Shown piece after piece: positions 24,309-33,780 of a stretch of 54,707 bases of DNA. This DNA is from Janthinobacterium fluminis (GTDB lineage: Bacteria; Pseudomonadota; Gammaproteobacteria; Burkholderiales; Burkholderiaceae_D), in NCBI RefSeq assembly GCF_028595325.1, contig NZ_JAQQXR010000018.1, forward strand, positions 1 to 54,707, read 5' to 3'. The stretch's first letter is position 1. Each line of letters begins with the position of its first letter. The notes beneath the pieces were generated by a model. It did not search any database. It was not told where the DNA came from and saw only the letters and a program-made list of their open reading frames with translations. A program made the translations under genes and the position numbers.

Positions 24309-27164
24309 TTATTTGGTCAGGATAAAGCCTTTTAACTTCGAAAATGCCGTTTCCAGCAAATCCTTCTGCTGCGCGTAGTGCTTGTCGTAGTAACCGACGG
24401 CGGGCGACGCGGAGGCGGGACGGCCGGCGTAAGCCAGACGCTGGCCCGCTTCCAGGCTTTCGAAGATGTTGTGCTGGATCTGGAACCATGGACCCTGGTT
24501 TTGCGGCTCGTCCTGCGCCCAGACCACTTCGGCCAGGTTCGGGAACTTTTTCAGTTCCACGGCGAACGACTTGTGCGGGAACGGATACAGCTGCTCGATA
24601 CGCACGATCGCCGTGTCGCTCTGGCCGCGCGTTTTGCGCGCGTTGACCAGGTCGTAGTAGACCTTGCCCGAGCAGGCGATGACGCGCTTGACCTTCTTGG
24701 CGTCGATTTTTTCGTCGACTTCGCCGATCACCGTTTGGAAGGCGCCCTTGGCCAGGTCGGTCAGCGGCGAGCCGGCGTCCTTGTTGCGCAACAGCGACTT
24801 CGGCGTCAGGATGACCAGCGGCTTGCGGAACTGGCGCACCATCTGGCGGCGCAGCAAGTGGAAGATCTGCGAAGCCGAGGTCGGCTGCACCACTTGCATA
24901 TTGTTGTCGGCGCACAGCTGCAGGAAACGCTCCGGGCGGGCCGACGAGTGCTCCGGACCCTGGCCTTCGTAACCGTGCGGCAGCATCATCACCAGGCCGT
25001 TGGCGCGGCCCCACTTCACTTCGCCGGAGCTGATGAACTGGTCGATCACCACCTGGGCGCCGTTGGCGAAGTCGCCGAACTGGGCTTCCCAGATCGTCAG
25101 CGTGTTCGGCTCGGCGCTCGAATAGCCGTATTCGAAGGCCAGCACGGCCTCTTCGGACAGCACCGAGTCGATCACCGTGAACGGCGCCTGGCTGTCGGAG
25201 ACGTTGGCCAGCGGCACATAGGTGCCGGCGTCCCAACGCTCGCGGTTCTGGTCGTGCAGCACGGCGTGGCGGTGCACGAAGGTGCCGCGGCCGGCGTCCT
25301 GGCCGGTCAGGCGGATCGCGTAGCCGGACGACACCAGCGTGGCGTAGGCCAGATGCTCGCCCATGCCCCAGTCCAGGTTCATTTCGCCGCGGCCCATGGT
25401 GGCGCGGTCGCCCAGGACTTTTTCAACCAGCGAGTGCACCTTGAAGTTTTCCGGCACCGTCGTGATGCGGGTGGCCAGGCGCTTCAGTTCCGTCATCGGC
25501 ACGGCCGTGTCGGCGCTGTCGGTCCATTTGCGGTTCAGGAAAGGCAGCCAGTCGACCGCGTACTTGTTCTTGAAGTTGGAGATGACCGGATCGACCGTAT
25601 GCTTGCCGGCGTCCATGGCGTCGCGGTAGGCGGCGACCATCGCGTCGCCGACGTCGGCGGCGATCACGCCCTGGGCCGACAGGCGGTCCGCGTACAGCTT
25701 GCGGGTGCCCGGATGCTGGCCGATCTTCTTGTACATCAGCGGCTGCGTCAGCGCCGGGGTGTCTTGCTCGTTGTGACCCAGTTTGCGGTAGCAAATGATG
25801 TCGAGCACGATGTCCTTCTTGAACTCCATGCGGTAGTCCAGCGCGATCTGGGTGGCCAGCACGACGGCTTCGGGATCGTCGCCGTTGATGTGCAGCACAG
25901 GCGCTTCGATCATCTTGACCACGTCCGAGCAATACAGCGTCGAACGGGAGTCGCGCGGGTCGGAGGTGGTGAAGCCGATCTGGTTGTTGATGACGATGTG
26001 CACCGTGCCGCCCGTGCCGTAGCCGCGGGTCTGCGCGAGGTTCAGCGTTTCCATGACCACGCCCTGGCCGGCGAACGCGGCGTCGCCGTGCACCAGGATA
26101 GGCAGCACTTGCGCGCCGTCCTTGTCGCCGCGGCGGTCCATGCGCGCCTTGACGGAGCCTTCAACGACGGGGTTGACGATTTCCAGGTGCGAAGGGTTGA
26201 ACGCCAGCGACAGGTGGACCGGGCCGCCGGCGGTGGAGATGTCGCTGGAGAAGCCCTGGTGGTACTTGACGTCGCCCGACGGCAGGTCGTCGCCGTGCTT
26301 GCCTTCGAATTCCTCGAACAGTTCCTGCGGGCTCTTGCCCAGGGTGTTGACGAGCACGTTCAGGCGGCCGCGGTGGGCCATGCCGATGACGATTTCCTGC
26401 ACGCCTTTTTCGCCGGCGCGCTGTATCGTTTCATCCATCGAGGCGATGAAGGTTTCGCTGCCTTCGAGCGAGAAGCGCTTCTGGCCGACGTACTTGGTGT
26501 GCAGATAACGTTCCAGACCTTCGGCGGCCGTCAGGCGGTCGAGGATGTGGACTTTCTTCTCTTTCGAGAAATTCGGGGTGGAGCGGATCGATTCCAGCTT
26601 TTCCTGCAACCAGCGCTTCTCTGCCGGGTCCGAGATGTACATGAACTCGGCGCCGATGGAGCGGGTGTAGGTGTCGCGCAGGAAATTGAGCAGGTCGCGC
26701 AGCGACGCGGTTTCCGGGCCGAAGTAGGTGTTGCTGATGTTGAAGACGGTGTCCATGTCCGCGTCGGTGAAACCGTAGAAGCTCGCTTCCAGTTCCGGGA
26801 TCATCGGGCGTTCCTGGCGCTGCAGCGGGTCCAGATTGGCCCAGTGCGTGCCGAGGTAGCGGTAGGCGGCGATCAGCTGCGTCGCGGCGACGCGCTTGCG
26901 GCCCATTTCGGCGTCGGCCGAGGCGGTGACGACACGGATCGGACCGGCCTTGGCGCGTTCGGCGAACGAGGCGACGACGGAGGCGTGGGCCACGTCGGGC
27001 TTGTTGGAACCGTCGACGGCGGGCACGTTTTGCATGGCGTCGAAATACGCACGCCAGTTGTCGGGCACCGAGCCTGGGTTGTTCAGGTATGCCTCGTACA
27101 GATCTTCCACGTACGGAGCATTCCCACCGAACAGGTAGGAGTTGGACGTAAATTGTTGCATCAT
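24309..27164 (-). CDS. odhA: 2-oxoglutarate dehydrogenase E1 component
   Basis: This thiamine-diphosphate enzyme decarboxylates 2-oxoglutarate in the TCA cycle. The 951-residue protein starts with the E1o-specific peptide SYLFGGNAPYVEDLYEAY. It has the thiamine-binding HGDAAFAGQGVV ... NNQIGFTT region and the transketolase-like C-terminal half (MLPHGYEGQGPEHSSARPE in part). Length equals the E. coli SucA class (933) plus a little. The frame opens at a GTG at 27173, but the AAAGG site is 8 bases before the ATG at 27164, which I prefer. It is the first gene of the odhA-odhB-pspC-lpdA operon. sucA is the alternative name. Confidence 0.97.
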   Translation of the reverse strand: MMQQFTSNSYLFGGNAPYVEDLYEAYLNNPGSVPDNWRAYFDAMQNVPAVDGSNKPDVAHASVVASFAERAKAGPIRVVTASADAEMGRKRVAATQLIAAYRYLGTHWANLDPLQRQERPMIPELEASFYGFTDADMDTVFNISNTYFGPETASLRDLLNFLRDTYTRSIGAEFMYISDPAEKRWLQEKLESIRSTPNFSKEKKVHILDRLTAAEGLERYLHTKYVGQKRFSLEGSETFIASMDETIQRAGEKGVQEIVIGMAHRGRLNVLVNTLGKSPQELFEEFEGKHGDDLPSGDVKYHQGFSSDISTAGGPVHLSLAFNPSHLEIVNPVVEGSVKARMDRRGDKDGAQVLPILVHGDAAFAGQGVVMETLNLAQTRGYGTGGTVHIVINNQIGFTTSDPRDSRSTLYCSDVVKMIEAPVLHINGDDPEAVVLATQIALDYRMEFKKDIVLDIICYRKLGHNEQDTPALTQPLMYKKIGQHPGTRKLYADRLSAQGVIAADVGDAMVAAYRDAMDAGKHTVDPVISNFKNKYAVDWLPFLNRKWTDSADTAVPMTELKRLATRITTVPENFKVHSLVEKVLGDRATMGRGEMNLDWGMGEHLAYATLVSSGYAIRLTGQDAGRGTFVHRHAVLHDQNRERWDAGTYVPLANVSDSQAPFTVIDSVLSEEAVLAFEYGYSSAEPNTLTIWEAQFGDFANGAQVVIDQFISSGEVKWGRANGLVMMLPHGYEGQGPEHSSARPERFLQLCADNNMQVVQPTSASQIFHLLRRQMVRQFRKPLVILTPKSLLRNKDAGSPLTDLAKGAFQTVIGEVDEKIDAKKVKRVIACSGKVYYDLVNARKTRGQSDTAIVRIEQLYPFPHKSFAVELKKFPNLAEVVWAQDEPQNQGPWFQIQHNIFESLEAGQRLAYAGRPASASPAVGYYDKHYAQQKDLLETAFSKLKGFILTK

Positions 27165-27302
27165 ATTGCTCACCTTTCTTCGCGCTTCGCGAGATTAGCG
27201 GGTTAATCTAACCTTCCGCGACACGGCCTGACCGGTTAGCGGATTGCACATCAAGTTGTGGGGAAGGGCTTTGTTACGTCTGGTATTCCGTTAGTATTGA
27301 TT

Positions 27303-27332
27303 AGAATAGCACGCGGCATTGTAACGCAACAA
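27303..27332 (-). promoter_or_regulatory. Candidate odhA promoter
   Basis: On the minus strand TTGTTG (27327-27332) and TATTCT (27303-27308) are 18 bases apart in the AT-rich part of the 262-base gap between odhA and the LysR gene. The leader to the odhA start would be about 130 bases. Assigned by eye, and weak at the -35. Confidence 0.3.
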
Positions 27333-27426
27333 CCTCCGGCGCGATTAATTTGGGCGCGATTTTCCGCCGCGGCGCGGCGCGCCCGGCCCCGTCGCGGCGC
27401 AATGTTGTCACGAGTTTAATGCCCCC

Positions 27427-28365
27427 TCAGCGCGCCGCCCCGCCCCCGCCATGCGGCGCGGCCGTCGCCGCCAGCCAGCGCGGATCGGCGCCGAACCACA
27501 CCACCAGGAAGTCGAGCATGGCGCGCAGCGCCGGCGCCATGTGCTGGCGCGACGTGTAGATGCCGTAGATGCCCATTTCCTGCGGCTGGTAGTCCGGCAG
27601 CAGCGCCACCAGCTGGCCGCCGGCCAGCAGCGGCGCGGCGGCGAACAGCGGCTGCATGGACACGCCGGCGCCCTCGGCCGTCGCCATCATCAGCACCTGC
27701 GACTCGTTGGCCGACAGGTTGCCGCTGACGGGCACCGACAGGGCCGCGCCGGCGTGGCTGAACTGCCACAGACTCTTGCCGAAATAGCTATAAGTAAGGC
27801 AATTGTGCAGCGCCAGGTCCTCGGCCCGCTGCGGCGTGCCGCGCGCCGCCAGATAGGCCGGCGCCGCGCAGACCACCGAGGCGCAGTGGCCCAGCTGGCG
27901 CGCGATCAGGTTCGGCTCCAGCGCGTTGGTGATGCGCAGCGCCAGGTCGATGCGCTGCTCGACCAGGTTGACGGCGCGGTTTTCGATCTGCAGGTCGACG
28001 GCCGTGCGCGGGTAGCGCTGCAGGAAGGCCGTCACGGCCGGCGCCAGCGCCGTCTGCGCCAGCGTCTGCGAGCAGGTGATGCGCAGCAGGCCGTGCGGCG
28101 CGTCGGCGCCGCCGTCGGCCGGCACCGCCATCACGGCCGCCACTTCGAGCATGCGGCGGCAGCGCTGCAGCGTGGCGTCGCCGGCGTCGGTCAGGCTGAG
28201 GCGGCGCGTGGTCCGGTGCAGCAGGCGGGCGCCGGCCCACTGCTCCATCTCGGCCAGATAGCGCGTGACCATGGCCCGCGACATGTCGAGGGCGTCGGCG
28301 GCGGCCACCATGCTGCCGCGGTCGGCGATTTCGACAAACACCTGCGCGGCCGTGATGCGATCCAT
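27427..28365 (-). CDS. LysR-family transcriptional regulator
   Basis: The 312-residue protein has the N-terminal winged HTH (residues 1-60: ITAAQVFVEIADRGSMVAAA, DMSRAMVTRYLAEME, LLHRTTRRLSLTDAG). The effector-binding domain follows (residues 90-295). The form of the HTH and the segment RAMVTRYLAEMEQWAG are of the CrgA/DmlR-like LysR subgroup. It lies between odhA (downstream on the same strand) and gltA (upstream on the same strand, behind a terminator). Regulation of either is possible but LysR proteins usually control a divergent neighbour and here there is none. The ligand is unknown. Confidence 0.88.
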   Translation of the reverse strand: MDRITAAQVFVEIADRGSMVAAADALDMSRAMVTRYLAEMEQWAGARLLHRTTRRLSLTDAGDATLQRCRRMLEVAAVMAVPADGGADAPHGLLRITCSQTLAQTALAPAVTAFLQRYPRTAVDLQIENRAVNLVEQRIDLALRITNALEPNLIARQLGHCASVVCAAPAYLAARGTPQRAEDLALHNCLTYSYFGKSLWQFSHAGAALSVPVSGNLSANESQVLMMATAEGAGVSMQPLFAAAPLLAGGQLVALLPDYQPQEMGIYGIYTSRQHMAPALRAMLDFLVVWFGADPRWLAATAAPHGGGGAAR

Positions 28366-28454
28366 GATTCGTCCGGTATGAGCAATGAAAGGGCTAATTT
28401 ACCCTATTTCCTGGCTGAACGATGAAATAGCGATAAGTTTGCCGTCGCCGCGGA

Positions 28455-28486
28455 CAAAAAAAAGCGAGCCGCATGGGCTCGCCTTT
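28455..28486 (-). terminator. Intrinsic terminator of the sdh-gltA operon
   Basis: The stem GCGAGCC (28464-28470) with GGCTCGC (28476-28482) and a 5-base loop is followed on the minus strand by eight Ts (28456-28463). It lies 36 bases after the gltA stop. Confidence 0.85.
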
Positions 28487-28517
28487 TGTGTCGGCCGCGG
28501 GGGCCGGCGCGCCGGAC

Positions 28518-29822
28518 TTAGGCGCGCTTGTCGATCGGCAGCACTTCGCGGGTCGTCGAACCGACGAACAGCTGGCGCGGACGGCCGATTTTTTGCTCGG
28601 GGTCGGAGATCATCTCGTTCCACTGGGCGATCCAGCCGATGGTGCGGGCCATCGCGAAGATGCCGGTGAACAGCGACACGGGGATGCCCAGCGCCGATTG
28701 CACGATGCCCGAGTAGAAGTCGACGTTCGGGTACAGCTTGCGCGACACGAAGTAGTCGTCTTCCAGCGCGATTTTTTCCAGCGCCATGGCCAGCTTGAAC
28801 AGCGGGTCGTCCTGCAGGCCCAGCTCTTCCAGCACCTCGTAGCAGGTTTCGCGCATCAACTTGGCGCGCGGGTCGAAGTTCTTGTAGACGCGGTGGCCGA
28901 AGCCCATCAGCTTGACGCCGGAGTTCTTGTCCTTGACCTTGGCGATGAACTCGGGGATCTTGTCGACGGTGCCGATTTCCTTGAGCATGTTCAGCGCCGC
29001 TTCGTTGGCGCCGCCGTGGGCGGGGCCCCACAGGCAGGCGATGCCGGCGGCGATGCAGGCGAACGGGTTGGCGCCGGACGAACCGGACAGGCGCACCGTC
29101 GACGTCGAGGCGTTTTGCTCGTGGTCCGCGTGCAGGATCAGGATGCGGTCGAGGGCGCGCACCAGCACGTCGTTGACCTTGTACTCTTCGCATGGATTGC
29201 CGAACATCATGCGCATGAAGTTGGCGCTGTACGACAGGTCGTTGCGCGGATACACGAAAGGCTGGCCCATCGAGTATTTGTACGACATCGCCACCAGCGT
29301 CGGCATCTTGGCGATCAGGCGGATCGCCGACACTTCGCGGTGGTGCGGGTCGTTGATGTCGAGCGAGTCGTGGTAGAACGAGGCCAGCGCGCCGACCGTG
29401 CCGACCAGCACCGACATCGGGTGGGCGTCGCGGCGGAAGCCGCGGAAGAAGAATTGCATCTGCTCGTGCACCATCGTGTGGTTGGTGACGGTGCTGACGA
29501 ATTTCGCCTTTTCGGCCGCGTTCGGCAATTCGCCGTTCAACAGCAGGTAGCAGGTTTCCAGGAAGTCGGCGTTGACGGCCAGCTGCTCGATCGGGTAGCC
29601 GCGGTACAGCAGCTCGCCCTTGTCGCCGTCGATGTAGGTGATCGACGAGTTGCAGGCGGCGGTAGACATGAAGCCGGGGTCGTAGGTGAATTTACCCGTG
29701 CCCGCGTACAGCTTGCGGATGTCGATGACGTCCGGACCAACTGTGCCCTCGTAGATAGGGAAGTCGATCGATGGGCTGCCATCGGAGAACGACAGGGTGG
29801 CTTTTTTGTCAGAGGTATTCAT
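28518..29822 (-). CDS. gltA: Citrate synthase (type II, hexameric)
   Basis: The 434-residue enzyme condenses oxaloacetate with acetyl-CoA. Catalytic residues are visible in LWGPAHGGANEAAL (His), GFGHRVYKNFDPRA (His) and the later Asp in LEKIALEDDYF. The N-terminal beta domain (IDFPIYEGTVGPDVIDIR) is typical of Gram-negative NADH-sensitive citrate synthases. It is the last gene of a run sdhC-sdhD-sdhA-sdhB-sdhE-gltA; 89 to 90 bases separate it from sdhE, and it ends at an intrinsic terminator. A separate promoter in that gap is possible. Confidence 0.97.
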   Translation of the reverse strand: MNTSDKKATLSFSDGSPSIDFPIYEGTVGPDVIDIRKLYAGTGKFTYDPGFMSTAACNSSITYIDGDKGELLYRGYPIEQLAVNADFLETCYLLLNGELPNAAEKAKFVSTVTNHTMVHEQMQFFFRGFRRDAHPMSVLVGTVGALASFYHDSLDINDPHHREVSAIRLIAKMPTLVAMSYKYSMGQPFVYPRNDLSYSANFMRMMFGNPCEEYKVNDVLVRALDRILILHADHEQNASTSTVRLSGSSGANPFACIAAGIACLWGPAHGGANEAALNMLKEIGTVDKIPEFIAKVKDKNSGVKLMGFGHRVYKNFDPRAKLMRETCYEVLEELGLQDDPLFKLAMALEKIALEDDYFVSRKLYPNVDFYSGIVQSALGIPVSLFTGIFAMARTIGWIAQWNEMISDPEQKIGRPRQLFVGSTTREVLPIDKRA

Positions 29823-29911
29823 GGGCTCTTCCTTCTCTGGAGTGAGGCGAAATAAAAATCAAAAATTCTGGTGGCACGCCGCGCCTGGGCGGCGCGGAAT
29901 ACGCGCGCCGC

Positions 29912-30193
29912 TCAGGCGCTGCGCAGACGTTGCAGCAGAGCGTGCACCTGCGGCAGGTCGACTTCGCCTTCCGGCTCTTTACGGGCCAGCACCAGATCCA
30001 TTAACGCATTGTCCGACAAATCCAGCAAACGCGTCAGCGCGTCCACTTCGTCGTCGGTCAATTCGGTTTCATGCGCATCGAGAAAACGGGTCAGTATCAG
30101 ATCGTTTTCCAGCAGGCCGCGGCGCGCGCGCCAGCGCAGGCGGGCGCGGTTGGCGGGGTCGGACTGATGCGCGGTCAAGCTTGGTTCTGTCAT
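29912..30193 (-). CDS. sdhE: FAD assembly factor SdhE
   Basis: The 93-residue protein attaches FAD covalently to SdhA. It has the characteristic RGxxE motif in RARRGLLENDLIL and the later acidic helix ETELTDDEVDAL, then LDLSDNALMDLVLA. Length and place between sdhB and gltA are standard for Betaproteobacteria. The ATG at 30193 (MTEPSLTAH) was chosen. The frame continues 23 codons upstream, but those residues are Arg/Pro-rich and fall in the gap after sdhB, which would make the protein too long for the family. Confidence 0.93.
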   Translation of the reverse strand: MTEPSLTAHQSDPANRARLRWRARRGLLENDLILTRFLDAHETELTDDEVDALTRLLDLSDNALMDLVLARKEPEGEVDLPQVHALLQRLRSA

Positions 30194-30287
30194 GTTGTTC
30201 AACACTCTACGATGCGCCCCCGCAGGCGGGGGCGCGGTACGACTGTGCGGGCGGCGGCACACGCCGCCGCCCGCCGGATACGCGCAA

Positions 30288-30998
30288 TCAGACCGCGCGG
30301 CGGACCATCAATTCCTTGATCTTGCCGATCGCCTTGTTCGGGTTCAAACCCTTCGGGCAGACGTCGACGCAGTTCATGATCGAGTGGCAGCGGAACAGGC
30401 GGTACGGGTCTTCCAGGTTGTCCAGACGCGCGCCGGTCGCTTCGTCGCGGCTGTCGGCGATGAAGCGGTAGGCTTGCAGCAGGCCGGCCGGGCCGACGAA
30501 CTTGTCCGGATTCCACCAGAACGACGGGCAGGACGTCGAGCAGCAGGCGCACAGGATGCACTCGTACAGGCCGTCGAGCTCTTCGCGCTCGGTGGGCGAC
30601 TGCAGGCGCTCCTTTTCAGGCGGGATCGAGTCGTTGATCAGGAACGGCTTGATCGAGTCGTACTGCTTGAAGAACTGCGTCATGTCGACGATCAGGTCGC
30701 GGATCACCGGCAGGCCCGGCAGCGGACGCAGCACGATGGGCTGGGTCAGCTCGTTCAGGTTGGTGGTGCAGGCCAGGCCGTTCTTGCCGTTGATGTTCAT
30801 GGCGTCGGAACCGCAGACGCCTTCGCGGCAGGAGCGGCGCAGCGACAGCGAGTCGTCGACGTCGGACTTGATGCGCTGCAGCGCGTCCAGCAGCATCTTG
30901 TCGGTGTCTTGCAGCTCGACGCTGACGTCCTGCATGTACGGCTTCGCGTCCGTGTCCGGATCGTAGCGGTAGATCTTGAGTTTAACTGTGCGTGTCAT
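30288..30998 (-). CDS. sdhB: Succinate dehydrogenase iron-sulfur subunit
   Basis: The 236-residue subunit passes electrons from FAD to ubiquinone through three iron-sulfur clusters. The 2Fe-2S ligands are in SCREGVCGSDAM and NGLAC. The 4Fe-4S and 3Fe-4S ligands are in CILCACCSTSCPSFWW and CHSIMNCVDVCPKGLNP. Length matches E. coli SdhB (238). Its start is 10 bases after the sdhA stop, so the two are co-translated from one message. Confidence 0.98.
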   Translation of the reverse strand: MTRTVKLKIYRYDPDTDAKPYMQDVSVELQDTDKMLLDALQRIKSDVDDSLSLRRSCREGVCGSDAMNINGKNGLACTTNLNELTQPIVLRPLPGLPVIRDLIVDMTQFFKQYDSIKPFLINDSIPPEKERLQSPTEREELDGLYECILCACCSTSCPSFWWNPDKFVGPAGLLQAYRFIADSRDEATGARLDNLEDPYRLFRCHSIMNCVDVCPKGLNPNKAIGKIKELMVRRAV

Positions 30999-31008
30999 GT
31001 TCTGACCC

Positions 31009-32784
31009 TTAGAATGTGCGTGGTTTTGGCTTGAAGGTGTCGACCGTCAGCGGTTTCGTGACGACTGGCTTGTATTCGAGGCGGTTGCCTTCCGAATACC
31101 ACAGCGTGTGCTTCATCCAGTTGTCGTCGTCGCGCTGCGGATAGTCGCTGTGCGCATGCGCGCCGCGCGATTCCTTGCGGGCCACGGCCGAGGTGATGGT
31201 CGCCTTCGCCGTTTCGATCAGGTTGTCCAGCTCCAGCGCCTCGACGCGGGCCGTGTTGAAGACCATCGACTTGTCCTTGAAGGCGACGTGCTTGCGGCGC
31301 TCGTCGAGCTTCATGATCTCGACATAGCCCTGCTTGAGCAGCTCTTCGGTGCGGAACACGCCGCAGTACTTCTGCATCGCGGCGCGGATGTCGTTGGCGA
31401 CGCCCTGCACGGTTTCGCTGCCGGTGGAATTCTCCAGGCGCGCCAGGCGCTCCATCGAGAACTTCGCCGCGTCGGCCGGCAGGGGTTTGTTTTCCTTGGC
31501 CTTCAGGTTGCTGGCGACGATGTGGTTGCCGGCCGCGCGGCCGAACACCACCAGGTCGAGCAGCGAGTTGGTGCCCAGGCGGTTGGCGCCGTGCACCGAC
31601 ACGCAGGCGCATTCGCCGATCGCGTACAGGCCGTTGACGACGGCGGGCGCGCCGTCCTTCGGCGTGACCACCTGGCCGTGGATGTTGGTCGGGATGCCGC
31701 CCATCTGGTAGTGGATCGTCGGCACGACCGGAATCGGTTCCTTGGTGGCGTCGACGTTGGCGAACTTGTGGCCGATTTCCAGGATCGACGGCAGGCGCTT
31801 GGCGATGGTGTCGGCGCCGATGTGGCGCAGGTCCAGCATCACGTGGTCCTTGTTCGGGCCGCAGCCGCGGCCTTCCTTGATTTCCTGGTCCATCGAACGC
31901 GAGACGAAGTCGCGCGGCGCCAGATCCTTCAGCGTCGGCGCGTAGCGCTCCATGAAGCGCTCGCCTTCGCTATTGATCAGGATGCCGCCCTCGCCGCGCA
32001 CGCCCTCGGTGATCAGGACGCCCGCGCCGGACACGCCGGTCGGGTGGAACTGCCAGAACTCCATGTCCTGCAGCGGCAGGCCGGCGCGCGCCGCCATGCC
32101 CATGCCGTCGCCGGTGTTGATGAAGGCGTTGGTCGACGCGGCGAAGATGCGCCCGGCGCCGCCGGTGGCCATGATCGTCGTTTTCGCTTCGAGGATCATG
32201 CATTCGCCGGTTTCCATTTCCAGCGCGACCACGCCGATGACGTCGCCGTCGGCGTCGCGGATCAGGTCCAGCGCCATCCATTCGACGAAGAAGTGGGTGC
32301 GGGCGCGCACATTGCGCTGGTACAGCGTGTGCAGCAGCGCGTGGCCGGTGCGGTCGGCCGCGGCGCAGGCGCGCTGCACCGGCTTCTCGCCCAGGTTGGC
32401 CGTGTGGCCGCCGAACGGACGCTGGTAGATGGTGCCGTCCGGGTTGCGGTCGAACGGCATGCCGAAGTGCTCCAGCTCGTAGACGACTTTCGGCGCTTCG
32501 CGGCACATGAATTCGATGGCATCCTGGTCGCCCAGGTAGTCGCCGCCCTTGACGGTGTCAAACATATGCCAGAACCAGTTGTCCTCGGCCATATTGCCCA
32601 GCGAGGCGCCGATGCCGCCCTGGGCGGCGACCGTGTGCGAGCGGGTCGGGAAGACTTTCGACAGCACGGCCACGTTCAGGCCGGCCTCGGCCAGTTGCAG
32701 CGAGGCGCGCATGCCGGAACCGCCGGCGCCGACGATGACCGCGTCGAAGCGGCGGGTAGGGATTGCAGATTTAATAGTTGCCAC
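31009..32784 (-). CDS. sdhA: Succinate dehydrogenase flavoprotein subunit
   Basis: The 591-residue flavoprotein oxidises succinate to fumarate. It has the dinucleotide motif AVIVGAGGSGMRASL and the histidine that carries FAD covalently (His50) in PTRSHTVAAQGG. The active-site segment is HPTGVSGAGVLITEGVRGEG in part, and the C-terminus ends FKPKPRTF. The start is GTG at 32784, two bases after the sdhD stop, with TGGAG 9 bases upstream. It gives the conserved N-terminus MATIKSAIPTRRFD. The frame stays open 45 codons further, but those lie inside sdhD. Confidence 0.97.
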   Translation of the reverse strand: MATIKSAIPTRRFDAVIVGAGGSGMRASLQLAEAGLNVAVLSKVFPTRSHTVAAQGGIGASLGNMAEDNWFWHMFDTVKGGDYLGDQDAIEFMCREAPKVVYELEHFGMPFDRNPDGTIYQRPFGGHTANLGEKPVQRACAAADRTGHALLHTLYQRNVRARTHFFVEWMALDLIRDADGDVIGVVALEMETGECMILEAKTTIMATGGAGRIFAASTNAFINTGDGMGMAARAGLPLQDMEFWQFHPTGVSGAGVLITEGVRGEGGILINSEGERFMERYAPTLKDLAPRDFVSRSMDQEIKEGRGCGPNKDHVMLDLRHIGADTIAKRLPSILEIGHKFANVDATKEPIPVVPTIHYQMGGIPTNIHGQVVTPKDGAPAVVNGLYAIGECACVSVHGANRLGTNSLLDLVVFGRAAGNHIVASNLKAKENKPLPADAAKFSMERLARLENSTGSETVQGVANDIRAAMQKYCGVFRTEELLKQGYVEIMKLDERRKHVAFKDKSMVFNTARVEALELDNLIETAKATITSAVARKESRGAHAHSDYPQRDDDNWMKHTLWYSEGNRLEYKPVVTKPLTVDTFKPKPRTF

Positions 32785-32786
32785 GA

Positions 32787-33152
32787 TTACACACTCCAGA
32801 GTATCTGCACCGACCAGGCGGCGCAAACGATCAACCACAGCAGCGTGGCAATTTGCAAGGTGAGACGGATGCCGACCGGCTTCACGTAGTCCATCCAGAT
32901 ATCGCGCATGCCGACCCACGCGTGGTAGGCCAGCGCGAGGAAGGTCACCAGGCTGAATAATTTAAACCACTGCTGCGCGAACAAACCGGCCCAGCCTTCA
33001 TACGTGAAGTTGTTGCCGGTGAGGAAAGAAATCAACAGGATGGCCGTGTACAGCACCATGACGACGGCCGTCACGCGCTGGGCCAGCCAGTCGCGCAAGC
33101 CGTAGTGGGCGCCGACGACGCGGCGCTTCGGTCCGATGTTATTGTTAGCCAT
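32787..33152 (-). CDS. sdhD: Succinate dehydrogenase membrane anchor subunit D
   Basis: The 121-residue membrane protein has three helices, about 26-45, 58-80 and 97-117. It carries the heme-ligand and quinone-site region YHAWVGMRDIWMDYVKP. It anchors the SdhAB dimer and forms the ubiquinone site with SdhC. It starts two bases after the sdhC stop and its own stop is two bases before the sdhA start. Confidence 0.95.
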   Translation of the reverse strand: MANNNIGPKRRVVGAHYGLRDWLAQRVTAVVMVLYTAILLISFLTGNNFTYEGWAGLFAQQWFKLFSLVTFLALAYHAWVGMRDIWMDYVKPVGIRLTLQIATLLWLIVCAAWSVQILWSV

Positions 33153-33154
33153 AA

Positions 33155-33577
33155 TTAAAATACTCCAAACAGTTTCAAGCCGACCAGCGCGGTCAGCGAC
33201 AGGCTGACGACCAGCACGCCCGCGGCCGACTTGCGGGCCGTATCCTTGTCCAGGCCGTAGTGCAGGTCCATGAACAGGTGGCGCACCCCGGCGCAGAAAT
33301 GCTGCATATAGCCCCAGACCAGGGCCAGCGTCACCAGGCGCACGAACCAGTGCGAGGCGATGCCCTGGAAGTAGGCGAAGGAGATTTCCGAACGGATGCT
33401 CAGTTCCAGCATATAGAGCACGACGGGCAGCAGCGCGAACATCAGGAAACCGCTGATGCGGTGCAGGAAGGAGACGACGCCGGCCAGCGGCAGGCGGTAG
33501 TTGGCCAATTGTGTGACATGAATATTACTGAATTGCGGCCGTTCTTTTTTTGGTACTTCTCTTACGGCTTCGGACAT
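33155..33577 (-). CDS. sdhC: Succinate dehydrogenase cytochrome b556 subunit
   Basis: The 140-residue membrane protein begins the sdh operon. It has the conserved SFLHRISGFLMF in helix 1 and the heme-binding histidine region AGVRHLFMDLHYGLD in helix 2. A third hydrophobic helix closes the protein. The ATG at 33577 has GGGGGG 9 bases upstream; the frame opens 22 codons earlier but that is leader. The 203 bases upstream, to the GntR stop, are AT-rich (33600-33690) and must contain the operon promoter. I could not pick one -10/-35 pair with confidence. Confidence 0.95.
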   Translation of the reverse strand: MSEAVREVPKKERPQFSNIHVTQLANYRLPLAGVVSFLHRISGFLMFALLPVVLYMLELSIRSEISFAYFQGIASHWFVRLVTLALVWGYMQHFCAGVRHLFMDLHYGLDKDTARKSAAGVLVVSLSLTALVGLKLFGVF

Positions 33578-33780
33578 AACAAGACCCCCCTTGAGCTTTA
33601 ACAAATATTGAAGCTGCGATTTTCGCCGATTTTCGCAAGCCAAACCAATATCTATTGTTACATATAACTAAAATAGTGTTCGACGGCACACCCTGCGCGC
33701 TACTTTCCGTAGTTCATCGTATTTTTAGCACCACACTGCCGGCCGGGCTGCGGCGACGGCGGGGCGCCGGTACTTCTGTC

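Noticed and set aside
24378..27206. A 942-codon plus-strand open frame opposite odhA
   Set aside because: An antisense shadow of a highly conserved gene, rich in His/Val/Asp/Arg with no recognisable domain.
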